From a virus: 55,787 bases of DNA. Of this stretch, positions 6,895 to 14,150 are shown in pieces; within the stretch, counting starts at the first letter, position 1, and every line of letters starts with the position of its first letter. The notes below the pieces were generated by a model. It did no database searches, was not told where the DNA came from, and worked only from the letters and a program-made list of their open reading frames with translations. A program made the translations under genes and the position numbers. Location: positions 1 through 55,787 of the IMG/VR virus record IMGVR_UViG_3300036852_000461; one strand, given 5' to 3'.

Positions 6895-7361
6895 CCGCGA
6901 TCGTCCTCATTCTGTCCCTCGCGGGCTGCTCGCCGCGGAATCACGCGACAGACGACTTCACGATGCGTCGCATCGTCACCACGCCAGTCCCAACGGCATC
7001 CCTCCGCCCGCCGAAGCGTCACGTCCGGCCTACCCCGCCTGCCAAACCAGATCGGTCGGGCGTGGCGCCTCGGCATACCTGGGAAGCCGTGCGCATGTCG
7101 TGGTACACGATGGGCAGGAGGACCGCCAGCGGAGAGTCCGTCGCTCCGGCCAAGCACAACTGCGCCGGTGCCGCGCGCTTTCCCCTTCGTTCGCACGTGA
7201 TGGTGCGCAATCCGGCCAACGGTCGCGTCGTGCGCGTGTGGATCAACGATCGCGGGGCATTCGAGCCGATGGGCCGGTCGCTCGATTGCATGCCGTCGGT
7301 CTGGGAGGCGTTGGGCTTCTCGCTCGGGGCGGGAGTGGTGAGTGTGGAAGTCGCCGCATGA
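6879..7361 (+). CDS. RlpA-like double-psi beta-barrel lipoprotein
   Basis: A 160-residue secreted protein. The N-terminus has a lipoprotein signal (ALTAIVLILSLAGC, Cys near residue 18), then a Pro/Arg linker. From about 95 a double-psi beta-barrel is visible: MSWYTMGRRTASGES, GAARFPLRSHVMVRNP and VWINDRGAF, which are the hallmarks of the RlpA fold. RlpA binds or cleaves denuded peptidoglycan glycans in bacteria. The catalytic Asp of the INDRG motif is present. Start could also be GTG 6858 or TTG 6891. An RlpA-like gene in the early region of a phage is unusual; its stop overlaps the RusA start. Confidence 0.75.
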   Translation: MARALTAIVLILSLAGCSPRNHATDDFTMRRIVTTPVPTASLRPPKRHVRPTPPAKPDRSGVAPRHTWEAVRMSWYTMGRRTASGESVAPAKHNCAGAARFPLRSHVMVRNPANGRVVRVWINDRGAFEPMGRSLDCMPSVWEALGFSLGAGVVSVEVAA

Positions 7362-7828
7362 ACGACACCCTGCACAACGGGCTGATGATCGAGTTCTTCG
7401 TCCACGGCGTCCCCGTCGCGAAGGGCTCGACGCGCGCGTTCGTCCCGAAGGGCCACGAGCGGCCGATCATCACGAGTACAGCCAGGGGCCTCGCAGCCTG
7501 GTCGCGCCTCATCGCCGATGCCGCACAGTCGTACGCCCACATGTTCGAAGCCGGCGTCGGCGTGGAGTTGACGTTCCACATGCCGCGTCCCAAGTCGCTG
7601 CCCAAGTCCAAGCCCAAGCCGATGACTTCCCGACCGGACGCCGACAAGCTGCTGCGCGCCGCCCTCGATGCGCTCACCGGGATCTTCTACTCCGACGACT
7701 CCCGCGTCACCGACGTACATGTGTACAAGCGCTACGCGACGGTCGGAGGTCCGGTAGGCGTCGAGGTGAGGCTGTGGGAGCCGGATCTGCTGAAACTGCT
7801 CGCTGACAATCAGGAGGCGCGCGGGTGA
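7358..7828 (+). CDS. rusA: RusA-like Holliday junction resolvase
   Basis: A 156-residue protein of the RusA family, an endonuclease that resolves four-way junctions during phage replication and recombination. The family pattern is clear: MIEFFVHGVPVAKGSTRA at the N-terminus, RPDADKLLRAALDALTG near 93-109 (metal-binding Asp residues) and YSDDSRVTDVHVYKRY near 112-127 with the second acidic pair and the conserved Lys. Length is slightly above the usual 120-140. Overlaps both neighbours by 4 bp. Confidence 0.9.
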   Translation: MNDTLHNGLMIEFFVHGVPVAKGSTRAFVPKGHERPIITSTARGLAAWSRLIADAAQSYAHMFEAGVGVELTFHMPRPKSLPKSKPKPMTSRPDADKLLRAALDALTGIFYSDDSRVTDVHVYKRYATVGGPVGVEVRLWEPDLLKLLADNQEARG

Positions 7829-8022
7829 ACGAGTGCATGCACGGGCTCGACCGCACGAGTTGTGTCATCTGCTCGTCGCCGGGTTCACACATCGAGCCCC
7901 GGAGGCTGCCCCTCACCGTCGCGAAGTTCGACACGCGCTGTCCCGCCTGCGACGAGCCGATTCGTGAGGGTGACCTCATCGTCCTCGACGACACGTTCTG
8001 GGTGCATTCGAGGTGCGCGTGA
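7825..8022 (+). CDS. Small zinc-ribbon protein
   Basis: A 65-residue protein with GTG start, CxxC pairs CVIC (near 14) and CPAC (near 39), then a His and Cys at the C-terminus (WVHSRC). The layout suggests one or two zinc sites. Its last codons overlap the Gp37/Gp68 start. Confidence 0.6.
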   Translation: MNECMHGLDRTSCVICSSPGSHIEPRRLPLTVAKFDTRCPACDEPIREGDLIVLDDTFWVHSRCA

Positions 8023-8858
8023 TGCCGACGGCGATCGAGTGGACGCAGGAAACATGGAATCCGGTTACCGGGTGCGATCGCGTCTCCTCCGGATGCGACA
8101 ACTGTTACGCGCTCACGCTCGCCAAGCGTCTGAAGGCGATGGGCAACCCGCGCTATCAGAACGACGGACGCCCCGAGACGAGCGGCCCTGGGTTCAAGGT
8201 GACGATGCACCGCGACAAGCTCGACGATCCGCTGCGGTGGCGTTCGCCGAAGCACGTGTTCGTGGATTCGATGTCCGACCTCTTCCATCCGGCCGTCGAT
8301 GACGAGTTCGTCTTCCGCGTCTTCGAGACGATGGAGGCAACGCCGCAGCACACCTATCAGATCCTCACGAAGCGTCCCTCAAGGATGCGCGCGTTCGTCG
8401 GATGCCTCGGTGATGCGCACGGAGTCAGATACGGCAACCAGCCACCCGAGTTCCCGTGGCCGATCCCCAATGTGTGGCTCGGCGTGAGCGTCGAAGACCA
8501 GGAGCAGGCTGACAAGCGCATCCCGTTGCTGTTGGAGACGGATGCGGCGGTGCGGTTCCTGTCGTGCGAACCGCTACTCGGCCCGATCGACATCGAGGCC
8601 TACCTGGGCTATCACATCGGCGCGTCCGGCCGGTACTGGATGGGCGACAACGGAAGCGTCGGATGGGTGATCGTTGGCGGTGAGTCAGGGCCGCAAGCAC
8701 GGCCGATGGAGCCGGCCTGGGTGCTCGCACTCCGTGATCAGTGCATCGCCGCCGGTGTCCCGTTCTTTTTCAAGCAGCACGGCGGGCGCACACCGAAGGC
8801 GGGCGGCCGTGAACTCGATGGCCGCACGTGGGACGAGATGCCGGAGGTCGCTCAATGA
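8022..8858 (+). CDS. Phage Gp37/Gp68 (DUF5131) family protein
   Basis: A 278-residue protein matching the Gp37/Gp68 family: AIEWTQETWNPVTGC, then VSSGCDNCYALTLAKRL (the three-Cys motif), FVDSMSDLFH, YQILTKRPSRM, WLGVSVEDQEQADKRIPLL, FLSCEPLLGPI, WVIVGGESGPQARPM and GVPFFFKQHGG. The cysteine spacing and fold recall radical-SAM enzymes, and in bacteria the family is often beside a partner called TcmP. No such partner is next to it here. The biochemical role is not known to me. ATG at 8022 overlaps the previous stop. Confidence 0.85.
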   Translation: MPTAIEWTQETWNPVTGCDRVSSGCDNCYALTLAKRLKAMGNPRYQNDGRPETSGPGFKVTMHRDKLDDPLRWRSPKHVFVDSMSDLFHPAVDDEFVFRVFETMEATPQHTYQILTKRPSRMRAFVGCLGDAHGVRYGNQPPEFPWPIPNVWLGVSVEDQEQADKRIPLLLETDAAVRFLSCEPLLGPIDIEAYLGYHIGASGRYWMGDNGSVGWVIVGGESGPQARPMEPAWVLALRDQCIAAGVPFFFKQHGGRTPKAGGRELDGRTWDEMPEVAQ

Positions 8859-9040
8859 AGCGCGGCCTGCACAGCGAGTGCCGCCGGAAGAAACGGCACG
8901 CCACCTCAACCGAAGCCGACGATGCGCTTCGGAAGATGGTCGCGCGTGATGGCGACCGCAGTCTGCACGTCTATGCGTGTCTGTTCTGCGGCGGGTTCCA
9001 CGTTGGCCACAAGCCCGGATCGCGGAGGAAGGTCTCGTGA
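8855..9040 (+). CDS. Small zinc-ribbon protein (CxxCGxxHxG type)
   Basis: A 61-residue basic protein. It has one Cys near the N-terminus (SECRRKKRH), a helix, then LHVYACLFCGGFHVGHKPG, a common phage pattern with Cys/Cys/His ligands. ATG overlaps the previous stop. Function unknown. Confidence 0.65.
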   Translation: MKRGLHSECRRKKRHATSTEADDALRKMVARDGDRSLHVYACLFCGGFHVGHKPGSRRKVS

Positions 9041-9258
9041 GCGCCCCCCTCCCGAAGACAGTCGTGTGCTCGGCCTGCGGACATCCCAAGCCGACGATGC
9101 AGACGCGCCGTTACATCACCCTGTGGGCTCGTCCGGGCGGCGGCGGAAGCCTCAACGGCATCAAAGACCAGAAGGCCCACGACATCTTCAGATGTGACGA
9201 CTGCGTACGTGACGGGAAGTTCGCCGAATCGACCGCCGAACAGGAGGTGTTGCTTTGA
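9037..9258 (+). CDS. Small zinc-ribbon protein
   Basis: A 73-residue protein from GTG at 9037. CSACGHPKP near residue 11 and CDDC near 50 form a likely zinc ribbon around a GGGGSLNG loop. Coupled by overlap to both neighbours. Confidence 0.6.
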   Translation: MSAPLPKTVVCSACGHPKPTMQTRRYITLWARPGGGGSLNGIKDQKAHDIFRCDDCVRDGKFAESTAEQEVLL

Positions 9259-9521
9259 CGGATTTGGCTGTGGCCGCGGACAAGCTGCTCGAAGTTGAGC
9301 CCGACGTGGAGGAGTACGAGTTCAAGATCGTGGGCTGCACGGGTTTCGATGGCGGTAAGGACGTTCACATCGACGAGCAGGTGTCGATCTCGCTCGGCGG
9401 CATCGTGACCGGCATCGCCGTCGTGGTGAAGCAGCGCAAGAGCCAGGACGATGACGGCGAGCTCGAGGATTACCTCGTCCGCATCGTCACGGTCAAGGCG
9501 ACGGGAGCGCGGATCAAGTAG
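9255..9521 (+). CDS. Hypothetical acidic early protein
   Basis: An 88-residue acidic protein starting with TTG at 9255 (overlap with the previous stop). Beta-rich sequence such as YEFKIVGCTGFDGGKDVHID and GIVTGIAVVVKQRK suggests a small barrel. Family not recognised. Confidence 0.55.
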   Translation: MTDLAVAADKLLEVEPDVEEYEFKIVGCTGFDGGKDVHIDEQVSISLGGIVTGIAVVVKQRKSQDDDGELEDYLVRIVTVKATGARIK

Positions 9522-9761
9522 ATGGCCACACCCGCCCGCGTCCAGCGCCGCAACAGCTCGGAGGTCGGCTTCCGCGGGCCCGATTGGGTTGCGGCCGTGC
9601 CGAATCTTCGGCTGTTGCACACGTTCACGAAAACGCTCGTCGACTTCGGGATCGTGGACGTCGCGGGCGTCGACATCGCGGATTTGCACGAGTTGGTCCA
9701 CGACCTGGCGCGAGCATTGGGTGCGCCGGATGGATGGCTGCACGAAGGGATGATTGAGTGA
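9522..9761 (+). CDS. Hypothetical early protein
   Basis: A 79-residue mostly helical protein that starts with ATG immediately after the previous stop. No motif recognised. Its stop overlaps the GTG of the following HNH gene. Confidence 0.55.
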   Translation: MATPARVQRRNSSEVGFRGPDWVAAVPNLRLLHTFTKTLVDFGIVDVAGVDIADLHELVHDLARALGAPDGWLHEGMIE

Positions 9762-10444
9762 TCGGGATCGTCAAGCGGCTAGAGCGCTTTCAAACGAGCT
9801 ACGCCCTTAACGACAACGGCTGCTGGGAATGGCAGCGAGGCAGGCGGCCCAATGGCTATGGCGTGCTGATGATCAATAGGAGTCCTCAATACGCGCATCG
9901 CGTCTCGTTCATGCTCCATGTCGGTCCAATCCCCGACGGGCTATGTGTCTTGCACCGTTGCGACAACCGATGCTGCGTCAACCCGGACCACCTGTTCCTC
10001 GGCACAAAGGGTGACAACAATCGCGACCGAGCAGCGAAGGGTCGGAGTGCTCCACGTCACGGCGAGTTCTCAGCGAGCCGGAAGCTGACGTGGGAGGACG
10101 TTCGGTTCATTCGCGCGAACTACCGGCGCGGTAGCCACACCTGGGGCCAGACCGCCCTCGGCCGTCGCTTCGGCGTGTGCCACGAGACCATCCGCAAGAT
10201 CATCAACGGCGATCATTGGATCAACGATCCCGCGCTCTCAGTTGCCGTCGGCCCTCCCACCGACACGCCCAGGCCGGGGTCGGCGGCAACCAAAAGCGTC
10301 GTGACGAGACTGGCCCCCTGCCCGGTATGCAGCATGCCAATCGCTGAGCACACCAACGACGCCGCGCGCGTGTGCATGGTGCGCATGGGGCTGGCTGGTG
10401 AACGGACCCCTCGCTTACCTACCGGGGGTAAGGCAGATGTCTAA
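9758..10444 (+). CDS. HNH homing-type endonuclease 2 with C-terminal helix-turn-helix
   Basis: A 228-residue protein. HNH core: GCWEWQRGRRPNGYGVLM, YAHRVSFMLHVGPIPDG, VLHRCDNRCCVNPDHLFLGTKGDN. Next comes a DNA-binding helix-turn-helix (LTWEDVRFIRANY ... ALGRRFGVCHETIRKIINGDHW), as in many homing endonucleases. The C-terminal 45 residues hold CPVC and a later Cys (RVCMVRMG) and may be a separate zinc module carried in by fusion. GTG overlaps the upstream stop. Confidence 0.85.
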   Translation: MIGIVKRLERFQTSYALNDNGCWEWQRGRRPNGYGVLMINRSPQYAHRVSFMLHVGPIPDGLCVLHRCDNRCCVNPDHLFLGTKGDNNRDRAAKGRSAPRHGEFSASRKLTWEDVRFIRANYRRGSHTWGQTALGRRFGVCHETIRKIINGDHWINDPALSVAVGPPTDTPRPGSAATKSVVTRLAPCPVCSMPIAEHTNDAARVCMVRMGLAGERTPRLPTGGKADV

Positions 10445-10988
10445 CGCGCTCAAGGGCAAGGCGCCGACCAAGCGTGACTTCGAGCGGGCCTGGACCACGA
10501 CGCTCTCCGGCTGGTCTTGGTGGGGCGATTCATACATGGCGATCCGTGGGGTCCCGTTCTGGCCCGACCTTGAGGTCGAGGATCTCGAAGCGCGCCAGAA
10601 GAGATCCGATCGTCGCTTCTCGCCGACGAAGCTGCGAGCTGCGCTGCTGCGCGTCATCCGGCAGCACAACCGCGGGGAGACGTTGCCAATCCGAGTCTCG
10701 GATATCGCTACCTTCGAGTCCTTGGGCGGTCCGTACCCCGTTTGTGTCGCACGGTCGGCGCGAAACGGCCAGGCAATACGCGGCTCAGATGGTGGCCCAT
10801 GCGTCATCAATGCCGGGTTCGCTTCCCTGCTTGAGCGACGGATCAAGGACGGTCAGTGGTTCGTCTCCGCAGATCGGCAGATGTTCATCTACGACGTGGC
10901 CGGGCGCGCACGCGCGATCGTCATGGGCATCCGGACGGGCGGTAGGCCGGTCGTTCCTTCCCACTCCGCTACCGGGGACCAGGGGTGA
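10437..10988 (+). CDS. Hypothetical protein ending in a duplicated sequence
   Basis: A 183-residue basic protein from ATG at 10437. It contains FERAWTTTLSGWSWWGDSYM and a region with GGPYPVCVARSARNG. I recognise no family. The last 18 residues are encoded by a 39-bp segment that recurs exactly at 12189-12227 in the same reading frame, so the gene end looks like a breakpoint. Its stop overlaps the GTG of the methyltransferase. Confidence 0.6.
   Translation: MSNALKGKAPTKRDFERAWTTTLSGWSWWGDSYMAIRGVPFWPDLEVEDLEARQKRSDRRFSPTKLRAALLRVIRQHNRGETLPIRVSDIATFESLGGPYPVCVARSARNGQAIRGSDGGPCVINAGFASLLERRIKDGQWFVSADRQMFIYDVAGRARAIVMGIRTGGRPVVPSHSATGDQG
10931..10969 (+). repeat. 39-bp direct repeat, copy 1
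   Basis: Identical over 39 bp to 12189-12227. It encodes RTGGRPVVPSHSA in frame at the C-terminus of the gene ending at 10988. The two copies enclose the methyltransferase at 10985 and three small genes. Confidence 0.95.
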
Positions 10989-11536
10989 GCACGACGACCC
11001 TGTTCCCGGAGATCCCGCGCGTCGGCCGACGCTCGCAGTTCGTCGGCGGTGCCTCTGCTCGCCGCTCGCGCCAGCACGCCGCTGTCCGGATCGGCTCGGC
11101 GGAGAACGACACGCGCATCACGCCGGATGGCCTGTTCGCGTTGCTCGATGAGGAGTTCGGGTTCACCGTGGACGTGGCGGCTGCTCCCGACAACGCGAAG
11201 TGCGAGCGGTTCTACACCGAGGCCGACAACGGGCTGACGCAGGACTGGACGGGTGAGGTCGTCTGGATGAACCCGCCCTACTCGAACATCGAGCCGTGGA
11301 CGGCCAAGGCGGTCGCTGAGAGCCGCGCAGGGGCCGTTGTGGTGGGCCTGCTGCCCGTTCGCACCGATCTCCTGTGGTTCCACCGCGACGTGCTCGACGC
11401 GGGCGCTGAGGTCCGCTTCTGCCGGGGGCGGGTGAAGTTCGCGGGGATCGGTGCTCGAGCCAACGCGCCCTTCCCGTCGATGGTCGTCGTGTGGGGGCTG
11501 TATCCGTCCAAGACCCCGAGTCAGGCCGAGTCGTGA
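10985..11536 (+). CDS. Phage N6-adenine DNA methyltransferase 1
   Basis: A 183-residue protein of the phage adenine-methyltransferase family. After a basic N-terminus comes TPDGLFALLDEEFGFTVDVAAAPDNAKCERFY, then WMNPPYSNIEPW near residue 97 carrying the NPPY catalytic motif, and FCRGRVKFAG. Short enzymes of this family methylate phage DNA, usually against host restriction. GTG 10985 overlaps the preceding stop. A related gene, frameshifted, lies at 15463. Confidence 0.9.
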   Translation: MSTTTLFPEIPRVGRRSQFVGGASARRSRQHAAVRIGSAENDTRITPDGLFALLDEEFGFTVDVAAAPDNAKCERFYTEADNGLTQDWTGEVVWMNPPYSNIEPWTAKAVAESRAGAVVVGLLPVRTDLLWFHRDVLDAGAEVRFCRGRVKFAGIGARANAPFPSMVVVWGLYPSKTPSQAES

Positions 11537-11775
11537 GTCGCCACGGGTTTCCGCGCTCCCAGAAGGGTCCGAAGACGGCGCACCCGATCGCGAAGGGCAT
11601 CGCCCGTCGCATGAAGGACGCGGCGCGTGCGGAAGCGGAGGCCAGAAAGGCCGAGCGCAGCAACCGGACAGTAGAGGAGCAGCTTGCCCGCCTCGATGCT
11701 GGCGGGTTCGCCGCATGTCGTGAGCGCAAGCGACTCGCGGAGTCGCAGGGATACAGCCCCAAGGAGGAGAGATGA
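11533..11775 (+). CDS. Hypothetical basic protein
   Basis: An 80-residue Arg/Ala/Glu-rich helical protein from GTG at 11533. Its second half is an amphipathic helix (AARAEAEARKAERSNRTVEE). No family recognised. Followed by a good ribosome binding site (AAGGAGGAGAG) for the next gene. Confidence 0.55.
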   Translation: MSRHGFPRSQKGPKTAHPIAKGIARRMKDAARAEAEARKAERSNRTVEEQLARLDAGGFAACRERKRLAESQGYSPKEER

Positions 11776-11927
11776 ACGAACAGACCGTGAAGTGCCCGAT
11801 CTGCGGGGAGCCGTACGTCTTCTATGCCTTCAAGGCTGGGGACCAATCGGCCTGCCCGAAGTGCCAGAGCAAAGCCCGGGGCGGCTCGCTCCGGGACCGC
11901 ATCGCAAGAGCAAGAGGAGGTAAGTGA
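11772..11927 (+). CDS. 51-residue zinc-ribbon protein
   Basis: A short gene with ATG at 11772 after AAGGAGGAG. It encodes VKCPICGEPYVFYAF and SACPKCQSKARG, a textbook two-CxxC zinc ribbon with a basic tail. The stop overlaps the next ATG (TGATG). Confidence 0.65.
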   Translation: MNEQTVKCPICGEPYVFYAFKAGDQSACPKCQSKARGGSLRDRIARARGGK

Positions 11928-12148
11928 TGACCGTCACAGCAAAGTTCACCGTTCGCGCCGCGGAAACGAAGTACGAAGGCGGTCCCGTTCACGTTCGGCT
12001 GACGCCCGACTACGGAACAGCCGAAGCTCCGAAGAACGCCGAGTGGGCGAAGGCCACGCCGAGCGGTGAGATCACGATGGTGATCGACAACCCGGCTGCC
12101 GCGGAGCAGTTCACGCCGGGCCGCGAGTTCACGGTGACGTTCGAGTAG
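11927..12148 (+). CDS. Hypothetical beta-rich protein
   Basis: A 73-residue protein with alternating beta-like sequence (TVTAKFTVRAAETKYEGGPVH, EITMVIDNPAAAEQFTPGREF). A strong GAGGAGG site precedes the ATG. It resembles small single-stranded-DNA or nucleotide-binding-like phage beta proteins only in outline; unassigned. Confidence 0.6.
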   Translation: MTVTAKFTVRAAETKYEGGPVHVRLTPDYGTAEAPKNAEWAKATPSGEITMVIDNPAAAEQFTPGREFTVTFE

Positions 12149-12150
12149 GC

Positions 12151-12255
12151 GTGGGCGACTTCTACGACCTCCTGTCGGACGATGTCCGCCGGACGGGCGG
12201 TAGGCCGGTCGTTCCTTCCCACTCCGCGAGTCGACCCAACGGGGGCACGGTATGA
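12151..12255 (+). CDS. 34-codon ORF with the duplicated tail
   Basis: A GTG-initiated short frame whose last two thirds copy the C-terminus of the gene ending at 10988 (RTGGRPVVPSHSA). It ends in an ATGA overlap with the D12 methylase. It may be a real peptide, but more likely is the left-over 3' end of a gene after rearrangement. Confidence 0.35.
   Translation: MGDFYDLLSDDVRRTGGRPVVPSHSASRPNGGTV
12189..12227 (+). repeat. 39-bp direct repeat, copy 2
   Basis: Identical to 10931-10969, in the same coding frame as copy 1. Flanking bases differ immediately on both sides. The unit is 1258 bp from copy 1. Confidence 0.95.
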
Positions 12256-13163
12256 GGCCGCCGTTCACGTATTACGGCGGAAAGATCGGCATGGCCGATC
12301 GCATCATCGAGATCATGCCGGCGCACCGTGTCTACATCGAGCCCTTCCTTGGTTCCGGCGCGGTCTTCTTCGCGAAGCCTCCCGTCACACACGAGATTCT
12401 CAACGACATCGATGGGGCAGTCGTGGCGTTCTTTGCCGTGCTCCGCGAGCGGCCCGAGGACCTGGCTCGCGTCTGTCGCCTGACGCCCTACGCCCGCGAG
12501 GAGTACGCGGCCGCCGACTGTGGCGCACCGGGCCTCGATGATCTTGAGATCGCCCGTCGCTTCTGGGTTCGGGTCAATCAGTCATTCGCCAAGACAGCGG
12601 GCCCTCGGACGGGCTGGTCTATCACAACGGCCCGGACGCAGTCGGTCTCCGGCTCGGTAGCCGGCCGCTTAGATCGGTTCGCAGCGTGCGCCGAGAGGCT
12701 CTCGCAAGCCGCTATCGAGTGTTGTGACGGGGCGGACCTCGTAGCGCGTCTCGCGACCCCTGACAGCGTCGTGTACGTCGATCCGCCCTACCTCGGCACG
12801 ACTCGTTCAGGGATGACCAAGAGAGGCGACTACCGGCACGAGATGGGAAGCCGCGAGGATCACGAGCGGCTCGCGGAGGTCCTCCATCGGACCCCGGCGA
12901 CTGTGCTCCTGTCGGGCTATCCCTCGCCGCTCTACGAGGACCTCTACGCCGACTGGCCGAGGCTCGAGACGGCGGTTCTGGCGCATTCGTCGAACGCCGT
13001 CACGTCGGAGCGCGGCGACCGCATGGAGGTCCTCTGGATGAACCGAGAGCTCGACCGCGGACTGTTTGCGGTCTCTCATCCGCGGCGTGGTGGCTTCGGA
13101 GGTGAAAACGCTGGTCTCTTCCAGTCCGCTCGGCCAGCGGAGTCCAAGGAAGCTGGCGCCTGA
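12252..13163 (+). CDS. dam: D12-class DNA adenine methylase (Dam-like)
   Basis: A 303-residue protein with the class alpha N6-adenine methyltransferase layout: PPFTYYGGKIGMADRIIEIM, then EPFLGSGAVFFAKPP (S-adenosylmethionine-binding FxGxG, near 31-40) and, after the target-recognition region, VVYVDPPYLGTTR (catalytic DPPY near 177-180). Length matches Dam-type enzymes. It methylates adenine in a short site that cannot be told from sequence. The second of three adenine methyltransferases in the early region. ATG overlaps the upstream ORF. Confidence 0.92.
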   Translation: MRPPFTYYGGKIGMADRIIEIMPAHRVYIEPFLGSGAVFFAKPPVTHEILNDIDGAVVAFFAVLRERPEDLARVCRLTPYAREEYAAADCGAPGLDDLEIARRFWVRVNQSFAKTAGPRTGWSITTARTQSVSGSVAGRLDRFAACAERLSQAAIECCDGADLVARLATPDSVVYVDPPYLGTTRSGMTKRGDYRHEMGSREDHERLAEVLHRTPATVLLSGYPSPLYEDLYADWPRLETAVLAHSSNAVTSERGDRMEVLWMNRELDRGLFAVSHPRRGGFGGENAGLFQSARPAESKEAGA

Positions 13164-13738
13164 TGTCCCTCGAGGCGCGTACGGTGGAGATGTCTGGGGT
13201 TACCGCTCGAACGCCGGCGGACTCGGCGCTGACGAATGACGCCGGCGGCAGCGAGGGCGGTAACCCCAGGCGCTCCCCTCCGCTCCGCGCCAGGCCCGTC
13301 ACGCTCGAGGACGCGAACGTGTTCATCCGGGCGCTGCACCGGCATCACAAGCCGGTCCCCGGAGCCAAGTTCGCGATCGGGGCGACAACCGGGGAAGAGC
13401 TTGTCGGGGTCGCTGTCGTCTCGCGCCCCGTCGCCCGTCTGACCGATCAGTACGCCGTTGCTGAAGTCACCCGCCTCTGCACGAACGGCCACAAGAACGC
13501 CTGCTCGTTCCTGTACGGCGCCTGCGCCCGCGCAGCGAAGGCGATGGGGTACGACGCCATCCAGACATTCACGCTGCCGGAGGAGGGCGGTGCGTCGCTT
13601 CGCGCCGCCGGCTTCGAGAAGGTGCCCAACGACTCAGGTGGGAAGTGGGGGCGCCCGTCGCGAGTCCGCCTCAACGACGGGCAGCAACCGCTCGCGATCA
13701 AAGACAAGTGGGTCCGGATACTGCGGGAGGACGCGTGA
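13163..13738 (+). CDS. XF1762-like protein, GNAT-like fold
   Basis: A 191-residue protein matching the phage XF1762 family: ARPVTLEDANVFIRALHRHH, KFAIGATTGEELVGVAVVSRP, VTRLCTNGHKNACSFLYGACARAAKAMGY and LPEEGGASLRAAGFE. The pattern (VGVAVVSRP strand, then RLCT and the helix) looks like an acetyltransferase fold. The substrate is unknown. It follows the D12 methylase directly and may belong with it. The first 35 residues look disordered, so a later start is possible. Confidence 0.8.
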   Translation: MSLEARTVEMSGVTARTPADSALTNDAGGSEGGNPRRSPPLRARPVTLEDANVFIRALHRHHKPVPGAKFAIGATTGEELVGVAVVSRPVARLTDQYAVAEVTRLCTNGHKNACSFLYGACARAAKAMGYDAIQTFTLPEEGGASLRAAGFEKVPNDSGGKWGRPSRVRLNDGQQPLAIKDKWVRILREDA

Positions 13739-13929
13739 GCAAGTACGAGTGCGCCCGCTGCGGCCGATCTGGCACACACGGGTTCACGATTGAAGTCGAA
13801 TCCGGCGAGCGGAGGACGGTGTGCCAGTCGTGGGCCGCGTGTTACCGGCGACAGCGGTCCTACAAGCAGGCGACGGCCGACTACCAACTGCGGGAGAAGT
13901 CCGGTCCGTCGCAGGGAGACGGCGCATGA
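13735..13929 (+). CDS. Small zinc-ribbon protein
   Basis: A 64-residue protein from GTG at 13735 with CARCGRSGTHGF and later two Cys (VCQSWAACYRRQ), a likely zinc site. Chained to both neighbours by 4-bp overlap. Confidence 0.6.
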   Translation: MSKYECARCGRSGTHGFTIEVESGERRTVCQSWAACYRRQRSYKQATADYQLREKSGPSQGDGA

Positions 13930-14150
13930 CCGGCCGCATCGTGATTGACGAGCGCCCGCCCTGTAAGGCCGAGGGCATCTACGCAGGCGACCCGGTGCCG
14001 TGCGACCTGCACGAGGGACACGAGGGCAAGCACGAGTGGACGAAGCCTCTGATGGGGCCGACCTACGTCTGGACCGACTCGCGTCCGCAGGTGCGCGAAC
14101 CATCTGTCCGCAGGGAAACGCCCTCCGATCCGGCCGGGGGTGTCCGATGA
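13926..14150 (+). CDS. Small hypothetical protein
   Basis: A 74-residue protein with PPCKAEGIYAGDPVPCDLHEGHEGKHEW: two Cys and three His in a short span that may bind metal. The pattern CDLxxGHxGxHxW recurs in actinophage small proteins. No function known. Confidence 0.6.
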   Translation: MTGRIVIDERPPCKAEGIYAGDPVPCDLHEGHEGKHEWTKPLMGPTYVWTDSRPQVREPSVRRETPSDPAGGVR

